From: Ilumatobacter sp.
GTDB taxonomy: Bacteria > Actinomycetota > Acidimicrobiia > Acidimicrobiales > Ilumatobacteraceae
NCBI GenBank assembly: GCA_029263275.1
Contig: JAJCXU010000258.1
Coordinates: forward strand, 1 to 8,100
Reading direction: 5' to 3'
DNA: 8,100 bases
Shown here piece by piece: positions 6,297-8,100 of the stretch. The notes under the pieces are model-generated. The model was given only the letters and a program-made list of their open reading frames with translations. It was not told where the DNA came from and searched no databases. The position numbers were made by a program, and so were the translations under genes. Each line of letters opens with the position of its first letter. Position 1 is the first letter of the stretch.

Positions 6297-7220
6297 TCAG
6301 TGGGCCGGTTGAGGGAGTTCCTGTTCGAGCGTCAACACCGGCGCGAATAGGTCGCCGTGTTCATCGACGCGACGCAGGACATCAGCGGCCTCGAATCGCA
6401 GCTCGACCAAGCCGTCGGCACTGTTGCTCACCTCGTCCCAGCTCAACGGTGTCGACACCGTCGGTTCGGGCCGTGCCCGCAATGAGTACGGCGCGATGGT
6501 CGTCTTGTGGTGAGCGTTCTGGCTCCAATCGACGAAGACCTTTCCCGGCCGAGCATCTTTGGCCATCACCGTGGTGACACCGAGCGGCGTCGACGAGTCG
6601 TTGGCGAATTGGCGTTCCATCACCTGCCCGACAGCCAGGGCAAAGTTGGCGGCGCTCTCGTGGGTGGCGCCCGGAGTGTTCAGCGGCACATACATCTGCA
6701 CGCCCTTGGAGCCAGACGTCTTGCACCAACCGCTCAGCCCCACCGTGTCGAGGACTGCCGCCACGCCGAGCGCGACCTGACAGCACTCGCTGACTCCCGT
6801 GTCGGGGCCCGGATCGAAGTCGAAGACCAGCGTGCGCGGGCTGTCGAGGTCGTCGGCGAGCGCCATCGGCGCATGCAACTCGACGGCGGCCAAGTTGGCT
6901 GCCCAGACCATCGCTGCCGTGTCCTCGATACGGCAGTAGTGGATGCCACCGCGGCGATCACCGGGCCCCAGCGCCACCTCGACCCAGTCAGGACGATGCT
7001 TCGCGCATCGCTTCTCGAAGAAGCCGTCCGCGTCGGTTCCGTCCGGGAACCGACGGAACGTGATGCATCGGCCAGCCAGGTGTGGCACGGCGACCGGTGC
7101 GATGCGGGCGTGGTAGTCGACGATCTCGGCCTTCGTGAAGCCTGACGGGTACAGGACCTTGTCGAGATTGGTCAGCCGTACGTGGCGCCCTTCGATGTCG
7201 ACGTCGATTGGTGGCGCCAT
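6297..7220 (-). CDS. ligD: Stand-alone LigD-type NHEJ polymerase/primase domain protein
   Basis: A 307-residue protein matching the LigD polymerase (archaeo-eukaryotic primase-like) domain, which adds nucleotides, often ribonucleotides, at broken ends during bacterial non-homologous end joining. It contains LTNLDKVLYPSGFTKAEIVDY (residues about 16-36), ITFRRFPDG (53-61), FFEKR (67-71), ANLAAVELH (108-116), the metal-binding DFD pair Asp134/Asp136 in LVFDFDPGP, the nucleotide-binding TSGSKG (168-173) and the third acidic residue Asp231 in VFVDWSQN, followed by TTIAPYSLRARPEPTVSTPLSW (240-261). No nuclease or ATP-dependent ligase domain is attached, so this is the split arrangement seen in many actinobacteria and not a full LigD. 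Position 175 in the SGSKGxxxY motif is Gln, where I expect His in well-studied LigD enzymes. The ATG at 7220 lies 3 nt after the ku stop, suggesting translational coupling. The symbol refers to the domain family; polymerase-only proteins also carry other names. Confidence 0.93.
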   Translation of the reverse strand: MAPPIDVDIEGRHVRLTNLDKVLYPSGFTKAEIVDYHARIAPVAVPHLAGRCITFRRFPDGTDADGFFEKRCAKHRPDWVEVALGPGDRRGGIHYCRIEDTAAMVWAANLAAVELHAPMALADDLDSPRTLVFDFDPGPDTGVSECCQVALGVAAVLDTVGLSGWCKTSGSKGVQMYVPLNTPGATHESAANFALAVGQVMERQFANDSSTPLGVTTVMAKDARPGKVFVDWSQNAHHKTTIAPYSLRARPEPTVSTPLSWDEVSNSADGLVELRFEAADVLRRVDEHGDLFAPVLTLEQELPQPAH

Positions 7221-7223
7221 CGG

Positions 7224-8100
7224 TCAGGCCGACTTCTTCGCCCCGGCCTTGGCGCTGCTCTTCTTGGCCGCGGGCTTGGCGGCAGCCTTCTTCGTCGTCT
7301 TCTTGGCAGCGGTCTTCTTCGCCACCGACCGCTTCTTCGGCGCGGCCTTGGCGGTGCTCTTCTTCACACTTGGCTTGACGACGCGCTTCTTTGCGGCTGA
7401 CTTCTTGGCCGCGGCAGCGATGTCTGCCTTCGTCGGGACGCTCTTCGCTGCGGCCTTCTTTCGACCTGGCTTCGCCGCCCCAGTCGTTCGACCGGGGGCC
7501 GCACCAATGTCGGTGACCACGACGGAACCCTTCGTTTTCGTCTTCGGAGCGTCGCCCGTGGGATGACGCGCTCTGGATTCCTTCGCCGCAGCGACGCTGG
7601 CTTCGAGTGCGGCCATGATGTCGACGACGTTCGGCTTCTCGGCAACTATTTCCGGTGCTTCCCACTCCTCGCCGTCGGCCTTCATCTGGATGAGCGCCAT
7701 GACCTGTTCGCGATATTCATCATGGTATTTGTGTGGCTCGAAGTCGGAGCTGAGTGACGCAACCAGTGATTCGGCCATGACGATCTCACGGTCGTTGACC
7801 TCGACGTCGTCAAGACCCTGGAGCTCCTCGATGTCAGCTGGGTCAACCACTTCGTCGGCGTAGGCCAGCGACGACATCACGAGCCGGCCTTCCTCGGCAC
7901 GAATGGCCGCGGTGTACTGCTTGTTCCGCATGACGAAGCGTCCAATGGCGACCTTGCCGCTCTGCTCCATCGCACGGGCGAGCAGGACGTATGGCTTGGG
8001 CGTCGCATCGGGAGCGAGGTGATAAGCGGTGTCGAAGTAGACCGGATCGATCTCCTCCAGGTCGACGAACTCTTCGAGGTCGATCGACTTGGTGGCCACG
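7224..8100 (-). CDS. ku: Ku DNA end-binding protein, N-terminal part outside the window
   Basis: The C-terminal part of a bacterial Ku, the homodimeric ring that binds double-strand ends and recruits LigD for end joining. About 291 residues are visible; the frame is open to the window edge, and the first visible codon (GTG at 8099) is Val inside the conserved stretch leading to FVDLEEIDPVYFDTAYHLAP, so the true start lies beyond 8100. Core landmarks are KPYVLLARAMEQSGKVAIGR, VMRNKQYTAAIRAEEGRLVM and, at about visible residues 157-171, VVDIMAALEASVAAA, which closes the minimal C-terminal region. After a spacer a strongly basic tail of about 80 residues begins, built of Lys/Ala words such as AAKK and KKSA, like the lysine-rich tails of mycobacterial and Streptomyces Ku, which in mycobacteria contribute to DNA binding. 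The gene heads the minus-strand block and its stop lies 3 nt before the LigD-polymerase start. Upstream regulation is not visible. Confidence 0.96.
   Translation of the reverse strand, partial: VATKSIDLEEFVDLEEIDPVYFDTAYHLAPDATPKPYVLLARAMEQSGKVAIGRFVMRNKQYTAAIRAEEGRLVMSSLAYADEVVDPADIEELQGLDDVEVNDREIVMAESLVASLSSDFEPHKYHDEYREQVMALIQMKADGEEWEAPEIVAEKPNVVDIMAALEASVAAAKESRARHPTGDAPKTKTKGSVVVTDIGAAPGRTTGAAKPGRKKAAAKSVPTKADIAAAAKKSAAKKRVVKPSVKKSTAKAAPKKRSVAKKTAAKKTTKKAAAKPAAKKSSAKAGAKKSA
7227..7475 (-). repeat. Degenerate Lys/Ala-rich repeat coding the Ku C-terminal tail
   Basis: On the + strand, cttcttggc- and gccttcttc-like words recur throughout this segment. On the coding strand they are AAG-AAG-GCx codons giving irregular KKA, AAKK and KKSTAK units like histone H1 tails. 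The unit length is not constant, so it is low-complexity sequence and not a clean tandem array. Such tracts can slip and vary in length between strains. Confidence 0.8.

Noticed and set aside
7135..7566. + strand frame with hydrophobic Phe/Ala/Leu runs resembling membrane segments
   Set aside because: The hydrophobicity is the complement of the AAG/GCC-rich Ku tail; the Ku frame continues without a break and is well supported.

Overview
The window is high-GC and densely coded. All seven coding regions are bacterial, with short gaps, GTG starts at two genes and codon use favouring G or C in third positions. A Ku with a long lysine/alanine tail next to a stand-alone LigD-type polymerase, plus tandem lipoprotein serine hydrolases, suggests an actinobacterium. 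An Acidimicrobiia (Ilumatobacter-like) origin is my impression only; no marker gene is present to settle it.

Layout. On the left, a YtcJ-type amidohydrolase (1-1134, +, 5' end outside the window) converges on a CobW/COG0523 P-loop GTPase (1171-2094, -). The GTPase is divergent, across only 40 bp, from a family III (CaiB/BaiF) CoA-transferase (2135-3331, +). The CoA-transferase converges with a four-gene minus-strand block that reads from the right edge leftwards: ku (7224-8100, N-terminal part outside the window), a LigD polymerase-domain protein (6297-7220), and two related secreted lipoprotein serine hydrolases (4847-6253 and 3393-4793). Gaps in this block are 3, 43 and 53 nt, so one transcript is plausible. 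A weak GC hairpin lies between the convergent ends near 3357-3372.

How the genes work together. Ku and the LigD polymerase are a known pair in bacterial non-homologous end joining: Ku binds the broken ends and the polymerase fills or extends them. No ligase domain is visible here, so it must be encoded elsewhere or just outside. The two serine hydrolases look like a tandem duplication; they carry SxxK, YxN and HTG motifs typical of DD-peptidase/esterase relatives of class C beta-lactamases, and nothing shows that they take part in repair. The amidohydrolase, GTPase and CoA-transferase look like ordinary metabolic or metal-handling genes with no shared pathway that can be read from sequence.

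No tRNA, rRNA, CRISPR array, insertion sequence, phage gene or recognisable riboswitch was found. No stretch over 300 bases lacks a gene. I do not see a convincing undescribed multi-gene system; the items most worth a second look are the duplicated hydrolase pair (its shared Cys pair and the Thr/Asp insertion in one copy), the Ku tail, and a Gln in place of an expected His in the LigD polymerase.
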